Part shown: positions 50,271 to 58,332 of the stretch, in pieces
Layout of the letters: every line of letters starts with the position of its first letter
How positions within the stretch are numbered: the stretch's first letter is position 1
NCBI GenBank assembly: GCA_910575245.1
Contig: CAJTEN010000008.1
Coordinates: 140,054-204,053 of the forward strand
Direction: 5' to 3'
DNA: 64,000 bases
DNA from: Clostridia bacterium
Lineage (GTDB): Bacteria > Bacillota > Clostridia > Lachnospirales > Lachnospiraceae
Notes under the pieces: model-generated
Told to the model about the DNA's origin: nothing
Databases searched by the model: none
What the model saw: the letters and a program-made list of their open reading frames with translations, nothing else
Translations under genes and position numbers: made by a program

Positions 50271-51623
50271 ATGAAATTTGAGAATGCGGAAGAAAAAAGA
50301 ATCTATATGACAGAGCAGCCGGTGAATAAGCTTGTATGCAGGCTTGCAGTTCCGACGATTCTCAGTATGATGATTACGTCCTTTTATAATATGGCGGACA
50401 CCTTCTTTGTGGGGAAGATAAATACACAGTCTACGGCAGCAGTTGGGGTGGTATTTTCTTTGATGGCCATTATCCAGGCCATAGGTTTTCTTTTCGGACA
50501 CGGATCCGGTAATTTTATTTCAAGACAATTAGGGGCCGGAAATATGGAGGAGGCGGAGAAGATGTCTTCGGTCGGTTTTTTTACCTCCTTTTTCGCGGGT
50601 GTTGTCATATTGCTTGTCTGCATGTGTTTTATTAATCCGCTTTCTTATGCGCTCGGTTCCACGCCAACGGTACAGCCCTATACGGTTGCTTATATGAGGA
50701 TCATTCTGTTGGGTGCGCCTGCCATGACGGCATCTCTTGTATTGAATAATCAGATGCGTTTTCAGGGAAGCGCGTTTTATGCGATGATCGGGATCGTATC
50801 CGGGGCGGTTGTTAATATTGTATTGGATCCTTTGCTTATCTTTATATGCGGCATGGGAGTTGCAGGAGCGGCTCTTGCCACAACGATCAGCCAGTATCTG
50901 AGTTTTCTTCTTCTGATAATTATGTTGAGGAAAGGAGGAAACATCCGGATCAGGTTCAATTGTTTTAAACCCAGCGTGCATTTCTATAAGGAAATCATCC
51001 GGGGCGGGATTCCCGCGCTGTTCCGCCAGGGACTTGCCAGTGTGGCTACGATCTGTTTAAATCATGCGGCGGGTGTATATGGGGATGCGGCGATTGCCGG
51101 AATGTCTATTGTATCCCGTATCATGATGTTTGCTAACTCCGCATTGATTGGATTCGGCCAGGGATTCCAGCCGGTCTGTGGTTTTAATTATGGAGCTGGT
51201 AAGAACAAGAGGGTGCTGGATGCCTATTGGTTTTGTGTGAAATTTGCATTTGTGGTTCTGTCGGTGATGGCGGTTATTGTCTTTATTTTTGCACCGCAGT
51301 TTGTCTCAGTCTTTCAGAAGGAAGATGCAGCTGTGATTGAGGTAGGTACCGCGGCTCTTCGATATTCAGTCATTGCTTTTCCGCTCAGCGCCTGGATCGT
51401 TATGTGCAATATGATGCTGCAGTCAATAGGGAAAGGCCTGAAGGCATCCATAGTGGCATCCGCCAGACAAGGAATATTCTTCCTGCCGCTGATCGCGATC
51501 CTGCCTCGTGTGATGGGATTGACAGGGGTTGAAGCCTGTCAGGCAGTGTCGGATGTATGTGCCCTGACTATATCGATTCCACTAGGACTCGGTGTGATCC
51601 GAGAGATGAGGGAGAAGGATTAG
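50271..51623 (+). CDS. MATE-family multidrug/metabolite exporter
   Basis: Cation-coupled exporter with about 12 membrane helices over 450 residues, in two related halves. The N-terminal MATE stretch reads VPTILSMMITSFYNMADTFF, followed by GHGSGNFISRQLGAG. GGAGAG lies before the ATG. Substrate unknown. It is divergent from the rubredoxin fusion. Confidence 0.93.
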   Translation: MKFENAEEKRIYMTEQPVNKLVCRLAVPTILSMMITSFYNMADTFFVGKINTQSTAAVGVVFSLMAIIQAIGFLFGHGSGNFISRQLGAGNMEEAEKMSSVGFFTSFFAGVVILLVCMCFINPLSYALGSTPTVQPYTVAYMRIILLGAPAMTASLVLNNQMRFQGSAFYAMIGIVSGAVVNIVLDPLLIFICGMGVAGAALATTISQYLSFLLLIIMLRKGGNIRIRFNCFKPSVHFYKEIIRGGIPALFRQGLASVATICLNHAAGVYGDAAIAGMSIVSRIMMFANSALIGFGQGFQPVCGFNYGAGKNKRVLDAYWFCVKFAFVVLSVMAVIVFIFAPQFVSVFQKEDAAVIEVGTAALRYSVIAFPLSAWIVMCNMMLQSIGKGLKASIVASARQGIFFLPLIAILPRVMGLTGVEACQAVSDVCALTISIPLGLGVIREMREKD

Positions 51624-51722
51624 GAAAATATCTTTTATCTTTCAATTTGAAAGGATTTGAATGATTATTGTTGTATTTTGCTTCAAAACATATTATGATA
51701 TAGAAGGAAAGGAAGTGATAAC

Positions 51723-51995
51723 ATGACAACTGTAAGCCTTCGATTTGATGATGAAATGAAAAGACAGCTTGATGAAATGTGCGATGAAATGGGAATGAAC
51801 CTTACCACCTTTTTTATGATCTATGCAAAGAAAGCGTTGCGTGACCGCCGGATTCCCTTTGAGATAACAGCCCCCTTGGATCCTTTTTACTCAGATTTCA
51901 ATATGGAGCAGCTAAGGAAAGCGAATCAGCAAGTTAAAAAAGGGCAAGTAATCGTAAAAACAATGGAAGAACTGGAGGCTCTGGAACGTGAGTAA
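51723..51995 (+). CDS. RelB/DinJ-family antitoxin
   Basis: 90 residues. An N-terminal ribbon–helix–helix (TTVSLRFDDEMKRQLDEMC, then GMNLTTFFMIYAKKAL) binds DNA and dimerises; the acidic C-terminal part would wrap the toxin. GGAAGTG precedes the ATG. The stop overlaps the toxin start by 8 bases, the normal arrangement for coupled type II modules, in which the pair represses itself. Confidence 0.92.
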   Translation: MTTVSLRFDDEMKRQLDEMCDEMGMNLTTFFMIYAKKALRDRRIPFEITAPLDPFYSDFNMEQLRKANQQVKKGQVIVKTMEELEALERE

Positions 51996-52254
51996 AATCA
52001 CATTTGCTGAGGATGCGTGGGAGGAATACCTCTACTGGCAGTCGCAGGATAAAAGAACCCTGAAAAAAATAAACAGTCTGTTAAAATCCATTCAACGTGA
52101 ACCTTTTATCGGTGAAGGAAAGCCTGAACCGCTGAAAGACAGCCCGGAAGGAGAATGGAGCAGGAGGATTAATGACAAAGACAGGCTTGTTTATATGGTC
52201 AGCAATGGAAATATTATCATAACCCAGTGCAAAGGGCATTATAATGATAAATAA
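51988..52254 (+). CDS. YoeB/Txe-family ribosome-dependent mRNA endonuclease toxin
   Basis: 88 residues, full family length. Catalytic residues equivalent to E. coli YoeB are present: E48 (PEPLK), R66 (DRLVY), H84 and Y85 (CKGHY). It would cut mRNA in the ribosome when freed from the antitoxin. The start is GTG within the antitoxin end. YoeB is usually paired with a YefM/Phd antitoxin; here the partner is RelB/DinJ-like. Confidence 0.92.
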   Translation: MSKITFAEDAWEEYLYWQSQDKRTLKKINSLLKSIQREPFIGEGKPEPLKDSPEGEWSRRINDKDRLVYMVSNGNIIITQCKGHYNDK

Positions 52255-52392
52255 AAGGAAAATCATCCGGGGGATTTCAGTTGGTCTGTGGCTACAGCAT
52301 TTATAGTTCTTTGTTTTCAAATTAATTTCTTTTTACACTTCATCAAATATAATTTCACACGTTATTTATAAAGAAGCTTACGAAGGAATTTA

Positions 52393-52431
52393 CCTATAGT
52401 AAACGACATTAGAAATTTCGTTTACTATAGG
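52393..52431. repeat. 39-bp perfect hairpin (minimal member of the 2597 repeat family)
   Basis: CCTATAGTAAACGA and TCGTTTACTATAGG are perfect 14-base inverted copies around an 11-base loop containing AGAAAT. The ends match those of the repeat at 2597–2702, as if only the two tips were left. The remaining gap between the toxin and the BlaI-like gene is described by the next two entries. Confidence 0.7.
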
Positions 52432-52488
52432 TTTAAAGTATCCGGTCTATCGCCAGATAATAAGGATTAAGATCATTTGTCTATGAAA

Positions 52489-52542
52489 ATTGACAGCAGG
52501 AATGAAAAATGCTAGAATAAAAATGACTACATAAATATAGTC
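52489..52542 (+). promoter_or_regulatory. Promoter and operator of the BlaI-like gene
   Basis: TTGACA (52489–52494) and TAGAAT (52513–52518) with an 18-base spacer form a sigma-A promoter. The palindrome GACTACATAAATATAGTC (52525–52542) starts 7 bases after the -10 box, over the expected transcript start, so a bound repressor would block transcription. The same site and geometry occur before the C39-like peptidase gene. Confidence 0.8.
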
Positions 52543-52568
52543 ATCAAATAATGCGGAAAACTTATTTA

Positions 52569-52604
52569 ATAACTATTGTTATATATTATATAACTGTTGT
52601 TATA
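52569..52604. promoter_or_regulatory. Two 15-bp palindromes exactly 21 bp apart in the BlaI-like leader
   Basis: ATAACTATTGTTATA (52569–52583) and ATAACTGTTGTTATA (52590–52604) differ in one base and are both palindromic apart from the centre. Their 21-base spacing is two helical turns, which would place two dimers on one face of the DNA. They differ from the GACTA…TAGTC operator. Confidence 0.55.
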
Positions 52605-52705
52605 AATCTAATATTAACAAAGCATACGTTATTAATAATATGTTTTGTTTAAAAAATAGTAAAAATACATATTAAGTCAAATTAAGACAGAAAGAGGTCA
52701 TATCA

Positions 52706-53068
52706 ATGAAAAAAACTTATAACATGTCAGATGCAGAAAGAGAAGTGATGGAGAAGCTGTGGGAGCAGACGGAAAGTATTAAACAATCACGTCTTTTGGC
52801 GCTTTTTGAAGAGGATGGGAAAGAATGGAAGAGGCAGACGCTCAATACTTTTCTGGCAAGGCTGGAAGAAAAAGGACTGGTAAAAAGAGAGAGCAGAATG
52901 GTCAGCGCTGTTTACAGCAGGGAGGAATATAATCTTCTGCAGATGAAAGAGGCAATCGATCATATGTATGGCGGAAAATTGAGTAATTTCGTAGCGGCAT
53001 TTACCAAGGAGAATGGAATCGATGATAAGGAGGCAAAAGCCCTGATCGATATCCTGGAAGAATATTAA
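52706..53068 (+). CDS. BlaI/MecI-family repressor
   Basis: 120-residue winged-helix repressor: MSDAEREVMEKLWE at the N-terminus, a recognition region around KRQTLNTFLARLEEKGLV, and a C-terminal dimerisation helix set. Family members bind short palindromes and are cut or released when the partner sensor protease is triggered. The partner gene begins 9 bases after the stop. An AAGAGG is present upstream. It probably represses itself and the peptidase gene at 55036 (see operators). Confidence 0.93.
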   Translation: MKKTYNMSDAEREVMEKLWEQTESIKQSRLLALFEEDGKEWKRQTLNTFLARLEEKGLVKRESRMVSAVYSREEYNLLQMKEAIDHMYGGKLSNFVAAFTKENGIDDKEAKALIDILEEY

Positions 53069-53077
53069 GGAGAAGTA

Positions 53078-54454
53078 ATGGAATATCTGTTGGTTATGTC
53101 TTTATCAGGAACCACAGTCGTGTGCACCTGCATATTGATCAGACATTTATCAAAAGACAGGATCTGCGCCAGGCTGCAGTATCTCTTGTTGAAGATCTCT
53201 GTCTTGTATTATCTTATCCCGCTGCCGTTCCTCAAAGAATGGTATAAAGAAGCTTTTATGGATCTGACAGGAACCGGGTATCATGGAATAAAAAATATAT
53301 TACCCCGCTGGTCGTATTACATTATTCAGGCAAACGGACAATCATATCTTAATACTTATATGAAGCTGCAGACAAGAGCATTATCTATATGGGTACTGGC
53401 AGCAGCAGTTTTCTTTGTAATCATATTATGTGATTATGTAAGGACTGGCAAGATTTTTATAAACTATATAAATAGTAGTGATCTAAAGTCAGAGATTATA
53501 ACGGTGGGAAGAGGAAGAAAGTTTATTCCTCTGATACGAAAAGCGGTTATGTATCAGGAAGTACCTGACAAAAGGATTATGACCTATGGCGTGTTCCATC
53601 CTGTTATCCTGTGCGGACTGAAAGCAGGAAGCAGAGAGGAAGAGATTGTGTTGGAGCATGAGCTGACCCACATCAGGAGGCTGGATGTGCTCTGGAAGAT
53701 ACTGGTCAGGCTGGTGATGATTCTGCACTGGTGGAACCCGGCGGTATGGTTCCTTAGCCATTATTTTGAGCGGGTATGTGAGTGTTCCTGTGATGAAGTG
53801 GTACTGCAGGGAAAAACAAAAGAAGAGATAAAAGAGTATCTGATCCTGTTGGTCAATGAATCAAAGGGAGAAGGTATAAGAAAAGAAAAAACAGACCGCA
53901 TACGCTGGAGTATAGGCCTGAAGGGAGAAGCAGAGAAATTAAAGGAAAGGATAGATAATGCGATGAACAGAAAGAGATGGAATAAGGTTGCAGGACTGCT
54001 CATAACAACAGCAGTGATGATAATGAATTCATTAACGGTGTTTGCTTATCCGGAAGTTTATTATGAAGAAAATAAGGGAGAGGTGACCGAAGCGCATATA
54101 GAAAAAAGTCTGAATATGGATTTAAATCAGTTTATTCCGGATGATGCAAGTGAAGAGGAATTAAGAAGAAAGGATATTGCATATGGACAAAAAATGGAAG
54201 AAATCGTAATCATATATGAGAATCAGTTTACGGATTTAAATGGTAATATTTATTCTATACAGGATACTGTTGCAGCAAATGTTTATGAAAGTTGCAGACA
54301 TACTTATGTCTCCGGAACGATCCAGGAGTATAGTAAAAATTCTAATGGTAGTTGTATATTGACTACATATTCTGCAAATAGATGTAGTAAGTGTGGTAAT
54401 GTGGAAAGAGGAAATAGATTGTATTACATAAATTTTGATATATGTCCGCATTAA
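53078..54454 (+). CDS. BlaR1/MecR1-like M56 membrane metalloprotease sensor with cysteine-rich outer tail
   Basis: 458 residues. N-terminal membrane helices surround the zinc protease site HELTH (194–198) with a later SCDEVVL segment carrying a likely third ligand. A last membrane helix (about 303–324) leads to an outer tail of about 130 residues. There is no penicillin-binding domain (no SxxK/KTG). Instead the end has Cys406, Cys426, the pair Cys436-x-x-Cys439, and Cys456 with His458, which looks like a metal-binding or disulfide module. It is thus expected to sense something other than a beta-lactam and to inactivate the BlaI-like repressor. Confidence 0.88.
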   Translation: MEYLLVMSLSGTTVVCTCILIRHLSKDRICARLQYLLLKISVLYYLIPLPFLKEWYKEAFMDLTGTGYHGIKNILPRWSYYIIQANGQSYLNTYMKLQTRALSIWVLAAAVFFVIILCDYVRTGKIFINYINSSDLKSEIITVGRGRKFIPLIRKAVMYQEVPDKRIMTYGVFHPVILCGLKAGSREEEIVLEHELTHIRRLDVLWKILVRLVMILHWWNPAVWFLSHYFERVCECSCDEVVLQGKTKEEIKEYLILLVNESKGEGIRKEKTDRIRWSIGLKGEAEKLKERIDNAMNRKRWNKVAGLLITTAVMIMNSLTVFAYPEVYYEENKGEVTEAHIEKSLNMDLNQFIPDDASEEELRRKDIAYGQKMEEIVIIYENQFTDLNGNIYSIQDTVAANVYESCRHTYVSGTIQEYSKNSNGSCILTTYSANRCSKCGNVERGNRLYYINFDICPH

Positions 54455-54507
54455 GTTAATTGATACAATGTTTATATGAATATACAATTATTATAATGAG
54501 GGTGTAA

Positions 54508-54649
54508 TTAATTTTGTGTCTTTGAGATTCCGTTTTTCGATTGCTTGTAGCATGGGCTATTGCCCAAATTCTCAGTATTTATAAGGCTTTGTGGGCTCTG
54601 CCCACACCCGGCCTCCAGAATAAGATAGGGGATATAGACACAAAATTAA
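54508..54649. repeat. 142-bp element with 14-bp perfect terminal inverted repeats
   Basis: TTAATTTTGTGTCT at the left and AGACACAAAATTAA at the right are exact inverted copies. The inside has short GC-rich stems (GGGCTATTGCCC; GTGGGCTCTGCCCAC), unlike the AT-rich surroundings. No clear target duplication is seen. The ends recall those of IS256-type elements, from memory only. Confidence 0.65.
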
Positions 54650-54714
54650 GAACACTACCATTATAATTTATGTATTTTCCAACAATACTAAATAATTTAT
54701 CTTTACAAGCATAG

Positions 54715-54767
54715 TTGACAATATATACTACAACTGATAAAATGTATTTGACTATATGTATGTAGTC
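54715..54767 (+). promoter_or_regulatory. Promoter and BlaI-type operator before the C39-like peptidase gene
   Basis: TTGACA (54715–54720), a 17-base spacer and TAAAAT (54738–54743) make a near-consensus promoter. The palindrome GACTATATGTATGTAGTC (54750–54767) begins 7 bases after the -10 box, just as at the BlaI-like gene, and matches that site in reverse complement with one difference. It lies within a longer 14-base-arm palindrome (54741–54776), which alternatively might act as a hairpin in RNA. Confidence 0.8.
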
Positions 54768-54817
54768 AAATACATTTTATTATTATACTATCCATGGTAA
54801 GGCATAATAATATATTT

Positions 54818-54931
54818 AACGTAAACTTATTTAGAAATTTTAAAACTAAAATGTTTTAGGCGAATCATCGTTAAATTGCTTATTTATTAGGTTTTTAGTA
54901 TTTATTTATAAAAATTAAATAAGTTTACGTT
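54818..54931. repeat. 114-bp AT-rich element with 16-bp perfect terminal inverted repeats
   Basis: AACGTAAACTTATTTA (54818–54833) and TAAATAAGTTTACGTT (54916–54931) are exact inverted copies. The element lies in the leader of the C39-like gene, between its promoter and start, and so would be transcribed and could fold. A GAGGTGATT with a TTG and only three codons follows near 54966; I see no other gene in 54455–55035. Confidence 0.6.
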
Positions 54932-55035
54932 TTAAAGTAATTATTCAAGTTTTTTAGTAAGAATTGAGGTGATTCCATTGAAAAAGTGAATATAAATTAT
55001 TGTTACTATACTAAAGACAGGAAGGAATATTGAGA

Positions 55036-55758
55036 ATGAAGAAAAAAAGAATACTTGCATTTTTACTATCTATTACTATGATTTTAGGAATGTCTATTTG
55101 TGTTTATGCAAAAGAAGATATTGACTCTATAAAATTGGAACAATCTCCGGATTATTATTCAGAAAAAAATCAACAGGAGATTAATGAATTAAAGGAAAGA
55201 ATAGAAAAGGAAGAAAATGAAAAGGGAATTGTACGTTCGGGATATTCTAAAAATTTATCTGTTCCTATTTATCAGCAAGTTGGACATTCCAATTGTGGAG
55301 CAGCATCTGGAAGAATGGTTTTAAAGTATAAAACCGGTAAAGATTATGGTGAAGATACATTAGCTACAGCAATGGAAATTCCAAAGTATAATTTTGCATA
55401 CGTATATAAAGTGAGAGAAGTTCTAAATTCATATTTGGGAGCTAATTCATATAAGGAAGTACTTACGTCTAGTATTAATTTTGGCTCAGGTCTCTTCAGT
55501 AGTATAAATAAGGATATGCCTGTTGTATGTCATGTTAAGGGAGGTGTATTACCAAATTATAATGGTGCAGCTAATCCGGGACATTATGTTGTAGCTAAGG
55601 GATATTATCAAAATTCTCAAGGAATGCAAGGAGCATCAACTGTTACGTACCATGATCCACATTATAATAATCAATTTTACGGAACATATACGACTAGTGT
55701 ATCTGTAATGCAGCAAGCGATAAATAATAATGCAGGATTTTATATTATGGGAAATTGA
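55036..55758 (+). CDS. Secreted C39-like cysteine peptidase
   Basis: 240 residues: a signal peptide (about 1–25, ending near VYAKE), a helical propeptide-like charged stretch (about 40–66), then a papain-like C39-family domain with Q80/Q81 (oxyanion), catalytic C87 (SNCGAASG), H183 (GHYVVAKG) and D207 (YHDPHY). It would work outside the cell, on peptides or proteins not known. A TTG at 55030 is possible, but the ATG at 55036 fits the GGAAGG spacing. It is under a promoter/operator matching that of the BlaI-like repressor. Confidence 0.88.
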   Translation: MKKKRILAFLLSITMILGMSICVYAKEDIDSIKLEQSPDYYSEKNQQEINELKERIEKEENEKGIVRSGYSKNLSVPIYQQVGHSNCGAASGRMVLKYKTGKDYGEDTLATAMEIPKYNFAYVYKVREVLNSYLGANSYKEVLTSSINFGSGLFSSINKDMPVVCHVKGGVLPNYNGAANPGHYVVAKGYYQNSQGMQGASTVTYHDPHYNNQFYGTYTTSVSVMQQAINNNAGFYIMGN

Positions 55759-55813
55759 ACATCCCATAGTAAGCTATAGATATCAGACCCATGAAGAAAT
55801 AAAACATATAAAG

Positions 55814-55857
55814 AAAAATCCTTGTGTTACAAATATATTTGTAACACGGGGATTTTT
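55814..55857 (+). terminator. Strong intrinsic terminator after the C39-like gene
   Basis: AAAAATCC…GTGTTACAAA pairs with TTTGTAACAC…GGATTTTT around TATA, with a closing T run. This ends the peptidase transcript, so the lipoproteins need their own promoter. Confidence 0.9.
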
Positions 55858-55871
55858 ATAAAATCAAATTA

Positions 55872-55936
55872 TACTGGTGAGTAAAAAGTTTTCTGTGAAA
55901 AATAACTCTTTCGTGTGGATTTATAGTATCTTTAAG
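55872..55936 (-). repeat. 65-bp repeat, copy 2
   Basis: The reverse complement aligns without gaps to 19426–19490 (54 of 65 bases by my count), including ATAAATCCACACG and AACTTTTTACTCACCAGTA. It lies in the gap before the lipoprotein gene. Confidence 0.7.
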
Positions 55937-56001
55937 TTGCAGACCATGGATAATATCCTAATTGTCTGTTAGTATATATATTGTAGTAGGAAGGAACAAA
56001 T

Positions 56002-57189
56002 ATGCAAAATATGATAAAATTCTTATGGATAGAAGTCGTATTTATCGTATTATTTTTGAGTGCATGTGGAAATTTAAAAGCAGAGGAAGAATATAATGCT
56101 AATCTATCGATAATGAATGAAATTTCAGAGGATAATAATATAAATAACGAACCAAGAAGAAGTGAAGAAGGAAATATTTCTTTAAGCTTAAAAAAAATAC
56201 CTTTTCAAATAGAGATGAAAGATAATCAATTTATCACCATTTGTGATATTTGGAATTCTCGTATATTATGCTATGTATGGCATTGGAATGACAGTTATAC
56301 TTTTGCTCTGATGGATCAAATAATTATTTTTGATATGGATAGACATAAAATAGAGAAAACAGTATATATGAACCAGGAATATTTATTTTCTGCTGTTCTC
56401 GATTATGAAGGAGGAATTTATTTAAGCTGTGCTAATGTGATTAAAAATCAGGGAGAAAAATGGGATATATTTTATCTTGAAAATACAGAAACAGAATTTA
56501 AAAGTTTAAAAAATGGAATAAGTACATTAGAAGCCGGTTGGGGAAGTCCATGGTTAACACATTTGGGAAATCAAATTATTTGTGTTTATGAAGAGATGAA
56601 GGAAAATAGACAAAGTCAATTTGGAAGTTTTATGATAGAAGGGGGAAAAATAAAAGAGTTAGATATGGCGGGACGAAGTCAAAATGAAAAATATACATCT
56701 AATGGAATATCAGCTGGAGAAGATTATTTTACATATCTAATTGAGAAAGGAAAAAACCTTTATTTTCGTGTTGTAAATATAAATGGGGAAGTGGAAGAAT
56801 TTCTCTGGGAAAATAAAGGATATGGTTATGTGATTGCAGGTAACTATTTGATTCAAAGTGGCCAGGGTGAAAAAGAAGGGCAAAACGTTATATACGTACA
56901 TGATATAAAGACGAGAGAAAAAAAAGTATATAAAACAAAAAGTAATGGATTTCGAATGTTGGCGGCTGAGAAGGAATCATTTTATTCTGTGGATAGTTTT
57001 TATAATATATACTATACAAAGTTGGAAAAAGAAAGAATTTTGGAATCACTTATAGAAGTTCCAAAAGAATTGAATCAAAAGAATGTCAGATTTTTGACTG
57101 ATCAAAAACATAATGTATATTTTGTTTATGAGGATATTCCTGATAAAAATTATCCATTGGAAATATATATAGCCGAAATAAGAAATTAG
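56002..57189 (+). CDS. Lipoprotein of unknown function, possible beta-propeller
   Basis: 395 residues with a lipoprotein signal ending in FLSAC. The body has repeated strand-turn-strand stretches with Tyr/Trp and Gly (for example WNSRILCYVW, AVLDYEGGIYLS) that suggest a beta-propeller, but no named family. GGAAGG lies 9 bases before the ATG. Strongly AT-rich codon use. Followed after 45 bases by another lipoprotein gene, likely in one unit. Confidence 0.8.
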   Translation: MQNMIKFLWIEVVFIVLFLSACGNLKAEEEYNANLSIMNEISEDNNINNEPRRSEEGNISLSLKKIPFQIEMKDNQFITICDIWNSRILCYVWHWNDSYTFALMDQIIIFDMDRHKIEKTVYMNQEYLFSAVLDYEGGIYLSCANVIKNQGEKWDIFYLENTETEFKSLKNGISTLEAGWGSPWLTHLGNQIICVYEEMKENRQSQFGSFMIEGGKIKELDMAGRSQNEKYTSNGISAGEDYFTYLIEKGKNLYFRVVNINGEVEEFLWENKGYGYVIAGNYLIQSGQGEKEGQNVIYVHDIKTREKKVYKTKSNGFRMLAAEKESFYSVDSFYNIYYTKLEKERILESLIEVPKELNQKNVRFLTDQKHNVYFVYEDIPDKNYPLEIYIAEIRN

Positions 57190-57234
57190 CCTTGAGCATG
57201 TTATTCAGATAAAGAGTAAAGGAAATAGCAGGGT

Positions 57235-57534
57235 ATGAAGAAATATATTATATTCAATAAGAAAAAATTTAGTTATGTTATTTTTATATTATGTTTATTA
57301 TTTTTTTCGGGATGTGGACAAGAACCTGAACCTGTACATAACTCGGATCCTATAGAATCTGTACCACCACAAGAAAGTGCAAAGGTTGATATAACAGATA
57401 ATTTGAGCGAAGAAGAAATAATTGAGTTATATAGAGTTAAAATAAAAGAAATTGCAGAGGAATTAGAGATTCCTTATTCAGTTTTGGACATGGTATATAA
57501 TATATCCAGTGAAATAGTAAGCGGTGATGAGTAA
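57235..57534 (+). CDS. Small lipoprotein, unknown function
   Basis: 99 residues: basic start, hydrophobic stretch and lipobox FFSGC, a Pro/Glu-rich linker, and a short acidic helical end (LSEEEIIELYRVKIKEIAEE). No family recognised. It follows the larger lipoprotein, and a hairpin terminator comes soon after. The ribosome site is weak (AGCAGGG). Confidence 0.72.
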   Translation: MKKYIIFNKKKFSYVIFILCLLFFSGCGQEPEPVHNSDPIESVPPQESAKVDITDNLSEEEIIELYRVKIKEIAEELEIPYSVLDMVYNISSEIVSGDE

Positions 57535-57565
57535 GTGTAAATTTTAATAATTTATCTATTTGGAC

Positions 57566-57597
57566 GCAAAAGGGAGTTGTTCTAACTTCCTTTTTGC
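57566..57597 (+). terminator. Hairpin terminator after the lipoprotein pair
   Basis: GCAAAAGGGAGTT pairs imperfectly with AACTTCCTTTTTGC and is rich in T at the 3' side. It marks the end of the AT-rich island. Confidence 0.7.
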
Positions 57598-57645
57598 ATT
57601 GCATTGATTTATAATTTGGATAACTGAAGATGAAGTCAAAGATGG

Positions 57646-58332
57646 TTTGGGCAGAAGTCTTCATTATGGTGGGATGTACCTGTGATAGACAGTTTTAACA
57701 TATTAAAGGAAATGTACCGGGTAGATGACGTGTTGTTTAAGAAAAACCTGGAACTATTTACGGATTTATTGGATTTAGGGCCGTTTTTGGAACAGCCTGT
57801 TCGACAGTTAAGCCTGGGCCAGCGGGTGCGGGCGGACTTGGCTGCTGCCTTGATGCACGATCCGAAAATTCTCTTTCTGGATGAACCTACCATCGGCGTA
57901 GATGTAGTTGCCAAAGAACGTCTGCGGGAATTTGTCAGTGAGATCAATCGGGAGCGGGGCGTGACAGTGCTGCTCACTACCCATGACGTAGCGGATATGG
58001 AGAAGATGGTAAATCGGGTGATGGTGATAAATGCAGGGCATCTGATCTACGATGGTGATATACATGGCCTGCGGGAATGCTATGGCACTAAGAGGCGTAT
58101 GGAACTGCAGTTTGAAGGAGAATTGCCCATGGTTACCATGCCGGAGGTGGCTGCGCAGAAGCTGGAGGACGGACGGCTTGTCGTTACATTTGACAAGAAT
58201 ATCCATACAGTAGACGAAGTGCTTGCCCACCTGCGGGAAAGCGGTTCGCCAATTCAGGATATCTTGATCCGGGACGCGGATATCGAGCAGATTGTGCGGG
58301 ATATCTACCAGGAGGGAGGGCCTGTGGAGTGA
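57646..58332 (+). pseudogene. ABC transporter ATPase lacking its 5' part
   Basis: The frame begins abruptly at the Q-loop (FGQKSSLWWDVPVIDSF) and then shows the ABC signature LSLGQRVR, Walker B ILFLDEPTIGVD, and the H-loop TTHD. The Walker A part (about the first 85 residues) is missing; a stop lies four codons upstream of FGQ and no ribosome site precedes the possible GTG at 57682. So it should not bind ATP normally. The loss occurs exactly where the AT-rich island meets the GC-richer sequence. The stop overlaps the first permease gene. Confidence 0.8.
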
